From the NCBI GenBank assembly GCA_051306365.1, contig JBPPNC010000021.1, positions 1-13,128 on the forward strand: a stretch of 13,128 nt of DNA. Reading direction: 5' to 3'. Every line of letters begins with the position of its first letter. Position 1 is the stretch's first letter. This document shows, one piece after another, positions 6,234 through 12,818 of this stretch. The DNA comes from Svornostia sp051306365 (GTDB lineage: Bacteria > Actinomycetota > Thermoleophilia > Solirubrobacterales > Solirubrobacteraceae). The notes below the pieces were generated by a model. It saw nothing but the letters and a program-made list of their open reading frames with translations. It was not told where the DNA came from and did no database searches. The position numbers were made by a program, and so were the translations under genes.

Positions 6234-7124
6234 ATGAAGGTCGCCACCCACGACGGCAGTTTCCACGCCGACGACGTCTTCGCCATCGCCGTGCTGCGCC
6301 TGCGCACACCCGACCTGGAGGTCGTCCGCACGCGCGACACCGACGTGATCGCGGCGTGCGACGCGCGCGTCGACGTCGGGCTGCGCTCCGACCCGGCGGC
6401 CGGCGATTTCGACCATCACCAGAAGGGCGGCGCAGGCACGCGGGAGAACGGGATCCCGTACGCGTCGTTCGGTCTCGTGTGGCGGGCGTACGGCGCTGAG
6501 GCATGCGATGGCGACGCGCAGGTCGCCGCCGAGGTCGACGGCTACCTCGTGCAGGGCATCGACGCCCTGGACTGCGGCGTCACCCTCACGCGGTCGCTCA
6601 TCGGCGACGTCCGCCCCATGACGATCAGCGACCTCATCGGCGCGATGAACCCCGCATGGGACGAGGAGCTCTCACCCGCCGAGCAGGACGTGCGCTTCGG
6701 CGAAGCGGTCACCCGCGCGGAGGGGGTCATCGAGCGCGCCATCTCGACCGCCGCCGCCCGCGCCCGCGCCCACCAGCTCGTCCGCGAGGCGATGGAACGC
6801 GCCGAGGACCCGCGGCTGATCGAACTCGACCGCAAGATGCCGTGGCATGAACCCGTCGTCAAGGGCGCGCCCGACGCGCTGTACGTCATCTACCCCAAGA
6901 GCGACGGGTGGGGCCTGCAGGCGGTGCCCGTGGAGCTCGGCGCGTTCGGCAACCGGCGCGACCTCCCCGAGGCGTGGGCCGGACTGAACGGCGCCGACCT
7001 CGCCGCGGTGACGGGCGTGGCCGACGCGATCTTCTGCCACGGCAAGCGCTTCATGGCCGCGGCCGAGAGCCGTGAGGGTGTGCTCGCGCTCGCCCGGCTG
7101 GCCCTCGACGAGGGCCGGGGCTAG
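6234..7124 (+). CDS. MYG1-family protein (UPF0160, DHH-like phosphoesterase/exonuclease)
   Basis: A 296-aa protein spanning a full-length MYG1 family member. The N-terminal HDGSFHADDVFA (6-17) and DFDHHQ (58-63) are the metal-binding motifs shared with DHH phosphoesterases. GIDALDCG (108-115) and the C-terminal FCHGKRFMAAAESREG (267-282) are typical of the family. Eukaryotic MYG1 has been described as a 3'-5' RNA exonuclease linking nuclear and mitochondrial RNA processing; bacterial members are little studied. No clear ribosome site precedes the ATG, only 15 bases separate it from the divergent start, and an in-frame GTG lies at 6225. Translation may therefore be leaderless or begin at either codon. 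Its TAG stop shares the tetranucleotide CTAG with the stop of the convergent gene. Confidence 0.92.
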   Translation: MKVATHDGSFHADDVFAIAVLRLRTPDLEVVRTRDTDVIAACDARVDVGLRSDPAAGDFDHHQKGGAGTRENGIPYASFGLVWRAYGAEACDGDAQVAAEVDGYLVQGIDALDCGVTLTRSLIGDVRPMTISDLIGAMNPAWDEELSPAEQDVRFGEAVTRAEGVIERAISTAAARARAHQLVREAMERAEDPRLIELDRKMPWHEPVVKGAPDALYVIYPKSDGWGLQAVPVELGAFGNRRDLPEAWAGLNGADLAAVTGVADAIFCHGKRFMAAAESREGVLALARLALDEGRG

Positions 7125-8695
7125 GAGACCTGCCGCTCCCGGCCCTCCCAGTGCGGCTCGCGCAGCTGGCGCTTGAGCAGCTTGCCCGCACCGGACTTCG
7201 GCAGCGGCTCGGCGTGGAACTCGATCGAGCGCGGGAGCTTGTACCCCGCGATGAGCGGGCGGCAGTGGTCGATCAGCTCGGGCTCCTCGACCGTCTGCTC
7301 CGGCTTGAGCACCACTGCCGCGTGCACGCGCTCGCCCCACTGCTCGTCGGGCACGCCGAACACGGCACATTCGAGGACCGCGGCGTGCTGGTAGAGCGCG
7401 TTCTCGACCTCGGTCGAGTAGACGTTCTCGCCGCCCGAGATGATCATGTCCTTCACCCGGTCGACGATGAACACGTACCCGCCCGCGTCCATATACGCCG
7501 CGTCGCCCGAGTGGTACCAGCCGTCGGCATCGAGCACCGCGGCCGTCTCCTCCTCGCGGTGGAAGTAGCCGGCCATCACGTTCGGGCCGCGCACCCAGAT
7601 CTCGCCGGGTTCCCCGATGTCGGCCGGGCTGCCGTCGCCGCGCCGGACCTCCGCCTCGACCCCGACCACCGGCGTGCCCGCCGAGCGCAGCCGCGCCGCA
7701 AACGGCTCCTCGCCCGCGAGCCCGCGCCGGTGATCCTCCGGGGACAGGCACGTGACGATCGGCGCGGTCTCGGTCATGCCGTACGCCTGAATCCAGTCGC
7801 CCGGGAACAGCTGCATCGCCGTGCGCAGCAGCTCCTCGGGCATCGGCGACGCGCCGTAGAGCATCGACCGCAGGCTGGAGATGTCCGTTCCGGCCGTGTC
7901 GGGATGGTGGGCGACCATGTTGACCATCGTCGGGACGAGCAGCGCGCGCGTCACGCCATGCTCGGCGACTGTGCGCAGCCACAGCGCCGGGTCGAACGCG
8001 GGGATGATCACGTGCGTGCCGCCGACCCAGGTCAGCGCGAACACGGACGCGCCGTTGGCCAGATGGAACATCGGCGCGGCGTGGAGGTACCGGTCCTCGG
8101 TGGCGTACTTGATCGCGATCAGCGTGTGCTTGGCGTTGGCGACCAGGTTGCGATGCGTCAGCATCACGCCCTTCGGCAGGCCCGTGGTCCCGCCCGTGTA
8201 GAAGATGCCCGCCACGGTGTCGGGGTCGAGCGGCGCGGCCGGTCCGCCGGGGGTCGCGGCCAGCTCGTCGAACGACAGGCAGCCCTCGGGCGTCTCGCCG
8301 CGGCCGGCGTAGATGAGGTGCTCGACGGCCTCGCACGACTGCGAGAGCGCGCGCCCCGTCTCGAGGAACACGTCGTCGACCACGAGCGCGCGGGCACCGG
8401 AGTCGCCGAGGATGAACTCGAGCTCGGCGGGCGCGAGCCGGACGTTCAGGTCGTTCAGCACGCGGCCGCTGCGCGGGATCGCGAGCCAGGAGACGAGGTG
8501 CGCGGCCGAGTTCAGCGACAGCACGCCGACGACATCGCCCCGCTGCAGGCCGAGCCCACCCAGCGCCGCGTCGAACCCGGCGACGCGCTCGTTCAGCTGC
8601 GCGTAGCTCCAGCGCGTGTCCCCATCGACGACCGCCTCGCGGTCGGCGAACAACCGCACCGCACGTTCGAGTGCCGCTCCGACGTTCTCGCCCAT
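7121..8695 (-). CDS. Acyl-CoA synthetase (AMP-forming, ANL superfamily)
   Basis: A 524-aa protein with all ANL core motifs: the phosphate-binding loop YTGGTTGLPKG (166-176), YGMTET (305-310), DGWYHSGD (391-398), the hinge DR (412-413), KDMIISGGENVY (415-426) and the catalytic lysine Lys505 in SGAGK near the C-terminus. It activates a carboxylic acid with ATP and loads it onto CoA. Overall similarity is to medium/long-chain fatty-acyl-CoA ligases of the FadD type; the substrate cannot be read off. The ATG at 8695 has AAGGGG about 6 bases upstream. Open frame further upstream lies antisense to the HxlR gene and is excluded. The divergent tandem HxlR regulator 55 bases away is the likely controller. 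Confidence 0.93.
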   Translation of the reverse strand: MGENVGAALERAVRLFADREAVVDGDTRWSYAQLNERVAGFDAALGGLGLQRGDVVGVLSLNSAAHLVSWLAIPRSGRVLNDLNVRLAPAELEFILGDSGARALVVDDVFLETGRALSQSCEAVEHLIYAGRGETPEGCLSFDELAATPGGPAAPLDPDTVAGIFYTGGTTGLPKGVMLTHRNLVANAKHTLIAIKYATEDRYLHAAPMFHLANGASVFALTWVGGTHVIIPAFDPALWLRTVAEHGVTRALLVPTMVNMVAHHPDTAGTDISSLRSMLYGASPMPEELLRTAMQLFPGDWIQAYGMTETAPIVTCLSPEDHRRGLAGEEPFAARLRSAGTPVVGVEAEVRRGDGSPADIGEPGEIWVRGPNVMAGYFHREEETAAVLDADGWYHSGDAAYMDAGGYVFIVDRVKDMIISGGENVYSTEVENALYQHAAVLECAVFGVPDEQWGERVHAAVVLKPEQTVEEPELIDHCRPLIAGYKLPRSIEFHAEPLPKSGAGKLLKRQLREPHWEGRERQVS

Positions 8696-8727
8696 CTCCA
8701 ACCCCTTGCTACCGTCGAGTTCCTTGC

Positions 8728-8745
8728 GTAACCAGACTGTATGGG
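8728..8745. promoter_or_regulatory. Candidate control element in the acyl-CoA synthetase/HxlR gap
   Basis: The 55-bp divergent gap holds an A/T-richer core, GTAACCAGACTGTATGG, containing CAG-A-CTG and the minus-strand heptamer TGGTTAC that also occurs at 596. TGTATGG resembles an extended -10 element on the plus strand, and TACAGT a -10 element on the minus strand. Both promoters probably overlap here, so one bound regulator could control both genes. The assignments are tentative. Confidence 0.3.
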
Positions 8746-8750
8746 ACGAG

Positions 8751-9647
8751 GTGACCCCGTCGCAAGCGGATGCGGGCTTCCGCGCGCAGCGCGCCATCGG
8801 CGACGCGTGGTCATGGCTGATCCTGCGCGACCTGGTGCTCTGGGATGTTCGCCGGTTCGACGCGTTCCGGCGCCGGTCGGGCATCGCCCGGGCCACGCTC
8901 GCGGCGCGCCTGCGGAGCCTCGAACAGGAGGGCCTCGTCGCCCGCGACGGTGGCGCCTACGTCCCCACGCCGTCGGCCGAGGATATCCTCGGGTGCCTGC
9001 TCACCGCCGGGCAGTGGGGTGCGCGCTGGTACCCGGACAGCGCGCAGGACGTCCCGCCGCTCGTCCACGAGGCGTGTGGCGAGCCGCTCGTCCCCGTCAT
9101 GCGCTGCCGCGCGTGCGGGGACGTCGTCGTCGCCCGCGCGGTGACGTGGAGCGGCTCGCCCTCGGTGGAGCCGCGCGCCGAGGGGGCGGGCCGCGCGCGG
9201 GCTCCGCGCTACGACCTGCTCGAGCGCGGCGCGCCGTCCCCCATCGCCCGCACGATGACGGTGATCGGCGACGGCTGGAGCAGCCTGGTGCTGCGGGAGG
9301 CGTTCTTCGGCACGCGGCGCTTCGACCACTTCGAGCGCCGGCTCGGCATCGCCCCGAACATCCTGACCGGGCGGCTGCAGCGCCTCGTGGCCTTCGGCGT
9401 CCTGACACGGGTGCCCTACCAGGAGCGCCCGGTTCGCCATGAGTATCGGCTCACCGAGAAGGGCCTGGACCTCTACCCGGTGCTGCTCGCGCTCGTCGTG
9501 TGGGGGGAACGGTGGCGCCCCTCCAGCGCGCCGCAGGTCCTCCTCACCCACACCACCTGCCGCCACCGCCTGGAGCCCGAGCTCAGCTGCGACCGGTGCG
9601 GCGGCGCCGTCACTCCACGAAGAACCTCCCCACCTCACCCTCGCTGA
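8751..9647 (+). CDS. Tandem HxlR-type regulator with two zinc-ribbon-like modules
   Basis: A 298-aa protein built of two HxlR units. Unit 1: winged helix about 12-85 (AIGDAWSWLILRD, RRFDAFRRRSGIA) followed by HEACGEPLVP and CRACG (to about 125). Unit 2: winged helix about 165-255 (VIGDGWSSLVLRE, RRFDHFERRLGIA, YRLTEKG) followed by HTTCRHRLEP and CDRCG (to about 287). Each unit ends with H-x2-C and C-x2-C, a probable zinc site. HxlR proteins normally act as dimers of single units, so this protein may carry a built-in dimer. Unit 1 lacks a clean copy of the YRLTEKG motif. The GTG at 8751 is chosen, with TTG at 8724 as alternative. The last 38 bases overlap the 3' end of mmsA. Confidence 0.88.
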   Translation: MTPSQADAGFRAQRAIGDAWSWLILRDLVLWDVRRFDAFRRRSGIARATLAARLRSLEQEGLVARDGGAYVPTPSAEDILGCLLTAGQWGARWYPDSAQDVPPLVHEACGEPLVPVMRCRACGDVVVARAVTWSGSPSVEPRAEGAGRARAPRYDLLERGAPSPIARTMTVIGDGWSSLVLREAFFGTRRFDHFERRLGIAPNILTGRLQRLVAFGVLTRVPYQERPVRHEYRLTEKGLDLYPVLLALVVWGERWRPSSAPQVLLTHTTCRHRLEPELSCDRCGGAVTPRRTSPPHPR

Positions 9648-11112
9648 ACCACCGCGAGGTCACCGTCTTCTTCTTCGTGAAGAACTCCACGCCGTCCCGG
9701 CCGTGCGCGTGCAGGTCGCCGAGGAACGAGTCCTTCCAGCCGCTGAACGGGAAGAACGCCACCGGCGCGGCGACGCCGACGTTGATGCCGACCATGCCGA
9801 CCTCGACGTCCACGCGATACCGCCGGGCGGCCGCGCCGTTCTCGGTGAAGATCGACGTGCCGTTGCCGTAGCGCGACCCGTTGACGAACGCGATCGCGTC
9901 GTCGAGCGTCTCGACCTCCACGACGCTGAGCACCGGGCCGAAGATCTCCTCCTGCGCGGCGTCGCTCGCCGGGTCGACGCCCTCGAGGATCGTCGGGCCG
10001 ACGTACGCGCCGCCGTCCGGGACCCCGGCGGGTGACCGGCCGTCGACGGCGAGCGTCGCGCCCGCCTGAAGCGCGTCGTCGATGCAGCCGACGATCCGGT
10101 CGCAGGCAGCGGGGCTGATGACCGGCCCGACGTCGGTTGCCGGGTCGGCCCCGTCGCCGACCTTCAGCGCCTCGGTGCGCGTGACGAGCTCGGGCCTGAG
10201 CTTCGACCACGCGTCGCCCACCGCGACGATGACCGAGCCCGCCATACACCGCTGGCCGGCCGCTCCGAACCCGCTGGCGATGATGTTGCTCGCCGTCTGG
10301 TCGATCACCGCGTCGGGCAGGACGACCATCGAGTTCTTCGCGCCGCCGAGCGCCTGCACGCGCTTGCCGTTCGCGCTCGCCCGCTCGTAGATGTACTTCG
10401 CCACGGACGCCGAGCCGACGAACGAGACCGCGTCGATCCCCGGCGAGTCGAGGATGCAGTTCACGACGTCCTTGCCGCCGAGCACGAGGTTCACCACGCC
10501 GTCGGGGATCCCCGCCTCCTGGATGAGCCCCATGACGAGCTCCATCGTCAGCGGGTCCTGCTCGGAGGGCTTGAGCACGAACGTGTTGCCGCACCCGATG
10601 GCGAACGGCAGGAACCACATCGGGACCATCGCGGGGAAGTTGAACGGCGTGATCGCCGCGCAGACACCGACGGGCTGGCGGACGGTCTCGGCGTCGACGT
10701 TCGTGGCGATGCCCTCGAGGATCTGCCCCTGCATGGTCTGCGGCAGCGCGGTCGCGGCCTCGACCATCTCGATGCCCCGGGCCACCTCGGCGCGTGCGTC
10801 GGGCAGGGTCTTGCCCATCTCGCGCGTGACCATCTGCGCGAGCTCGTCGGCGTGCGCGTCCATGAGCGCACGCAGGCGGAAGAGATGGTGGGCGCGCTTG
10901 ATGACCGAGGTCGCGCGCCAGCCGGGCAGCGCGGCGCGCGCCGCCGCGGCGGCGCGCTCGACGTCCGCGGCGCCGGAGAGCGGCACGCGGGCGAGCGACT
11001 CGCCGGTGGCGGGGTTCGTGACGTCGAGCAGTTCGGCGCCGTCGGCGCCGACCCACTCGCCGCCGATGAGGTTGCGCAGGACGCGGGGCGTGGCGGGGGC
11101 GGTGGCTTCCAT
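9610..11112 (-). CDS. mmsA: Methylmalonate-semialdehyde dehydrogenase (CoA-acylating)
   Basis: A 500-aa aldehyde dehydrogenase, the usual length for MmsA. The catalytic nucleophile is Cys289 in FGAAGQRCMAGS. The position where most aldehyde dehydrogenases carry the general-base glutamate reads GGAKNSMVVLPDA (Asn260), the substitution typical of the CoA-dependent methylmalonate-semialdehyde subfamily. ITPFNFPAMVPMWF (154-167), EEIFGPVLSV and the C-terminal LHAHGRDGVEFFTKKKTVTSRW region also match. The enzyme oxidatively decarboxylates methylmalonate or malonate semialdehyde to propionyl- or acetyl-CoA with NAD, in valine, beta-alanine or inositol breakdown. The ATG at 11112 is favoured; a GTG at 11124 is in frame. 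It stands alone on its strand and converges on the HxlR gene. Confidence 0.95.
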   Translation of the reverse strand: MEATAPATPRVLRNLIGGEWVGADGAELLDVTNPATGESLARVPLSGAADVERAAAAARAALPGWRATSVIKRAHHLFRLRALMDAHADELAQMVTREMGKTLPDARAEVARGIEMVEAATALPQTMQGQILEGIATNVDAETVRQPVGVCAAITPFNFPAMVPMWFLPFAIGCGNTFVLKPSEQDPLTMELVMGLIQEAGIPDGVVNLVLGGKDVVNCILDSPGIDAVSFVGSASVAKYIYERASANGKRVQALGGAKNSMVVLPDAVIDQTASNIIASGFGAAGQRCMAGSVIVAVGDAWSKLRPELVTRTEALKVGDGADPATDVGPVISPAACDRIVGCIDDALQAGATLAVDGRSPAGVPDGGAYVGPTILEGVDPASDAAQEEIFGPVLSVVEVETLDDAIAFVNGSRYGNGTSIFTENGAAARRYRVDVEVGMVGINVGVAAPVAFFPFSGWKDSFLGDLHAHGRDGVEFFTKKKTVTSRWFSEGEVGRFFVE

Positions 11113-11299
11113 GACCTCATCCACGGTACGCCGCGCGGCGCGGCGCGACAACGTGCGTCGAGAAGCCCCACCTGCAGGGGCCACGAGGGGAGCGCGGAGG
11201 TCGTGGCGGTCGGGGACGGCGTGCAGTCCGTGCGCCCGGGAGCGATGCACGGCTTCGGCGCGCTCGGCGGCCCGAACCGGTCGCGGTCGCCACTCGTGT
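11113..11299 (+). other. Intergenic region with coding-like plus-strand segment
   Basis: This 187-base gap between mmsA and the DUF2237 gene has no recognisable promoter or terminator. One plus-strand frame shows strong G/C third-position bias and protein-like text, including EVVAVGDGVQSVRPGAMHG, and ends at a stop at 11311-11313. It has no convincing start or ribosome site. It may be the tail of a lost gene, or chance. Confidence 0.2.
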
Positions 11300-11698
11300 T
11301 CACCCAGAGCTGAGCGGCCCCGGGTCGGAGGGGACGTCGACGGCGTGCTCGCGCAGGGCGTCGAGCGGCACGATGTCCAGCGCCCGCTCGTGCGTGGAGG
11401 CCAGGACGACGAACGCCGCCGCGCCGTCCTCGTGCGCGCGCAGCCAGTTGCGGGCCGTGACGCACCACCGGTCGCCTGGCTGCAGGCCGGGGAAGTCGTA
11501 CATCGGCATCGGCGTGCTGAGGTCGTTGCCGATGCTGCGCTGGTGGTCGAGGAACTCGGCCGTCACGACCGCGCAGATCGTGTGGCTGCCCTGGTCCTGC
11601 GGACCGGTGCTGCAGCAGCCGTCGCGGTAGAAGCCCGTGATCGGGTCGGTCCCGCAGGGCTCCAGGTCGCCGCCGAGGACGTTGCGCTCACCAGCCAT
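11300..11698 (-). CDS. DUF2237 family protein
   Basis: A 132-aa protein that matches DUF2237 along most of its length: NVLGGDLEPCGTDPITGFYR (6-25), DGCCSTGPQDQGSHTICAVV (26-45), GNDLSTP (57-63) and FPGLQPGDRWCV (69-80), ending in ALDIVPLDALREHAVDV. Five cysteines are present (15, 28, 29, 42, 79); the CC pair and flanking His39 could bind a metal or form disulfides. The molecular function of the family is not established to my knowledge. The ATG at 11698 has AGGG close upstream. It is the last gene of the small-gene operon, 4 bases after the preceding stop. Confidence 0.93.
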   Translation of the reverse strand: MAGERNVLGGDLEPCGTDPITGFYRDGCCSTGPQDQGSHTICAVVTAEFLDHQRSIGNDLSTPMPMYDFPGLQPGDRWCVTARNWLRAHEDGAAAFVVLASTHERALDIVPLDALREHAVDVPSDPGPLSSG

Positions 11699-11702
11699 GT
11701 CC

Positions 11703-11894
11703 CTACTGCTCACGCGGCACGACCCGCGTGAGCGCAACCTCCTCTCCGGACTTCGTGTCCGGGTAGACGACATACGCGGCGGGCTGCCCGCCGAACCAGC
11801 TCGCCTGGTCGGCTTCACCGACGAAGATCGCGGCCCGCTGCGTGCCGTCCTGCTGCTCGACCCACACGCGCTGGCCCTCGTGGAATGCGTCCAT
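11703..11894 (-). CDS. Small hypothetical protein, predicted beta-rich
   Basis: A 63-aa protein I do not recognise. It is acidic to neutral with alternating hydrophobic residues (GQRVWVEQQDG, AAIFVGEA, AYVVYPD, EVALTRVVP), suggesting a small SH3-like or KOW-like beta barrel. No cysteines, signal peptide or membrane segment are visible. AGGAT about 7 bases before the ATG at 11894 supports the start. It is followed after 4 bases by the DUF2237 gene, so the two are almost certainly co-translated, and it could assist or regulate that protein (inference). Confidence 0.75.
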   Translation of the reverse strand: MDAFHEGQRVWVEQQDGTQRAAIFVGEADQASWFGGQPAAYVVYPDTKSGEEVALTRVVPREQ

Positions 11895-11933
11895 GGACGC
11901 ATCCTCGCGGACCGCGCGGCGGGACGGGCAGGT

Positions 11934-12131
11934 TCAGACGCGCGGCTGGCTCGGCAGGTCCGCCAGCTCGCGGCGCGCGAGCTCGCGCGTCTCGGCCTGC
12001 GCACGCGCGGCCTTCGCGTCGCGCTCCTTCGCGCCACGGGCACGCGCCGCGTCGTTGCGCTTGGCGATCTCGTTCTTCGCGGCCTGCCAGGCGGCATCGC
12101 CCCGGAGGGGCTCGGCGGGGGACTTGGACAT
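11934..12131 (-). CDS. Small charged, alanine/arginine-rich helical protein
   Basis: A 65-aa protein of unknown family. It is dominated by Ala, Arg, Lys and Glu with no glycine-rich or hydrophobic segment, and residues 15-58 should form one long amphipathic helix or coiled coil. The start at 12131 is well supported by AGGAG (12142-12138, minus) 6 bases upstream. It lies 29 bases after the 104-aa gene and 39 bases before the 63-aa gene on the same strand, consistent with one transcript. Its basic, helical make-up would suit a nucleic-acid- or protein-binding accessory factor, but no function can be assigned. Confidence 0.72.
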   Translation of the reverse strand: MSKSPAEPLRGDAAWQAAKNEIAKRNDAARARGAKERDAKAARAQAETRELARRELADLPSQPRV

Positions 12132-12160
12132 GGCGGTCTCCTGACCTTGTGGCTTGGTGC

Positions 12161-12475
12161 TCAGCGCAGCGCGCCGGCGGGAAGGACGAAGCGCAGCGGG
12201 ACCGGGTCGGCCACCTGCGCGGACTGGCGCGGCGCGTGCAGACCGCGGGCGGCCTTCGGGGGCTTGGCGACCTCGGGCGTGCCGCCGTGCGCCTCGATCC
12301 ACACCATGACGGCGTCGAAGTCCGCGCCCTCGGCGAGCACGGCGGCGCGTTCGATCACGCGGCCGCCGCTGCGGTGCGGCCGCGACAGGCGGGTGACGAG
12401 CGTGCGGATCTCGTCGTCGTGTGTCTCGGCCCGGTCCGTCACGACGGGCTCCCGGGCGGGAAGGTCGGGCGTCAC
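12161..12475 (-). CDS. Hypothetical protein, 104 aa
   Basis: Unrecognised protein. The N-terminal 35 residues are charged. The middle part (HRSGGRVIERAAVLAEGADF, then DAVMVWIEAHGG) looks like a compact helical unit of two or three helices, and the C-terminal 35 residues are proline/alanine-rich. The GTG start overlaps the TGA stop of the preceding 83-aa gene (GTGA), and AGAGGA lies about 7 bases upstream. Overlap plus ribosome site make this a real, translationally coupled gene rather than a chance frame. No cysteines, signal peptide or membrane segment are present. Confidence 0.72.
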   Translation of the reverse strand: MTPDLPAREPVVTDRAETHDDEIRTLVTRLSRPHRSGGRVIERAAVLAEGADFDAVMVWIEAHGGTPEVAKPPKAARGLHAPRQSAQVADPVPLRFVLPAGALR

Positions 12476-12723
12476 TGTCCGGTCCTCTCGTGATCACGGG
12501 CCCGGCGCAGGCGGTCGTTCGCGCCACCCGCGATCCGTTCGAGCTCGTGCAGGCGACGGGCGTCGCCGCGCCCGAGATAGATTCGGCGGCGATACAGCGC
12601 AAGGCGCCGCTCGGCGTGGGTCGCGAGTGCTGCGAGCTCGCCGATTGACGATGTGCGTCCTGCACCGGAAGCGGGCGCGTGGGTTGGGCGCTGCCCGCAG
12701 GCGGGATTGCTGGGCTGGGTCAT
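12472..12723 (-). CDS. Hypothetical protein, 83 aa, first gene of small-gene operon
   Basis: Unrecognised protein. The first 25 residues are Pro/Ser/Gly-rich and probably disordered, with one cysteine at position 9. From about 26 on it is a very basic helical segment (ELAALATHAERRLALYRRRIYLG and LHELERIAGGANDRLRRAR), suggestive of a nucleic-acid-binding or self-associating helical hairpin. The ATG at 12723 is preceded by AAGGGG with 5-6 base spacing. It is the first of five same-strand small genes and has a -10-like TAGACT about 34 bases upstream. Its stop overlaps the start of the 104-aa gene. Confidence 0.7.
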   Translation of the reverse strand: MTQPSNPACGQRPTHAPASGAGRTSSIGELAALATHAERRLALYRRRIYLGRGDARRLHELERIAGGANDRLRRARDHERTGQ

Positions 12724-12756
12724 GGCGACCCCTTCGTTCGAAACCCCTTTTCACCC

Positions 12757-12762
12757 AGTCTA
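12757..12762 (-). promoter_or_regulatory. Candidate -10 element (TAGACT) for the small-gene operon
   Basis: On the minus strand TAGACT fits the actinobacterial -10 pattern TAnnnT and lies in the 95-bp divergent gap before the 83-aa gene. It would start transcription near 12750, about 26 bases before the ATG. No good -35 is visible; a weak ATGACG has a spacer of about 20 bases. Confidence 0.5.
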
Positions 12763-12818
12763 CTCCCCGCACCGGGGGCCGCCGTCATCGTGCCGGCGCT
12801 GCAAGGATCTGCCGGGCC

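Noticed and set aside
4369..6504. 711-aa minus-strand open frame
   Set aside because: Arg/Ala-rich low-complexity text antisense to the WYL, TrmH and MYG1 genes and out of frame with the phosphoesterase. It is a product of extreme GC content.
7151..8731. 526-aa plus-strand open frame
   Set aside because: Antisense to the acyl-CoA synthetase, which has all its motifs; the frame has no recognisable domain.
9635..11731. Long open frames (473 aa minus, 446 aa plus) across the mmsA region
   Set aside because: Both shadow mmsA, whose 500-aa protein has catalytic and family motifs throughout.
12719..12770. Direct ACCCC repeats around TTCGTTCGAA as an attachment site or mobile-element end
   Set aside because: Too short, no target duplication and no recombinase or transposase nearby.
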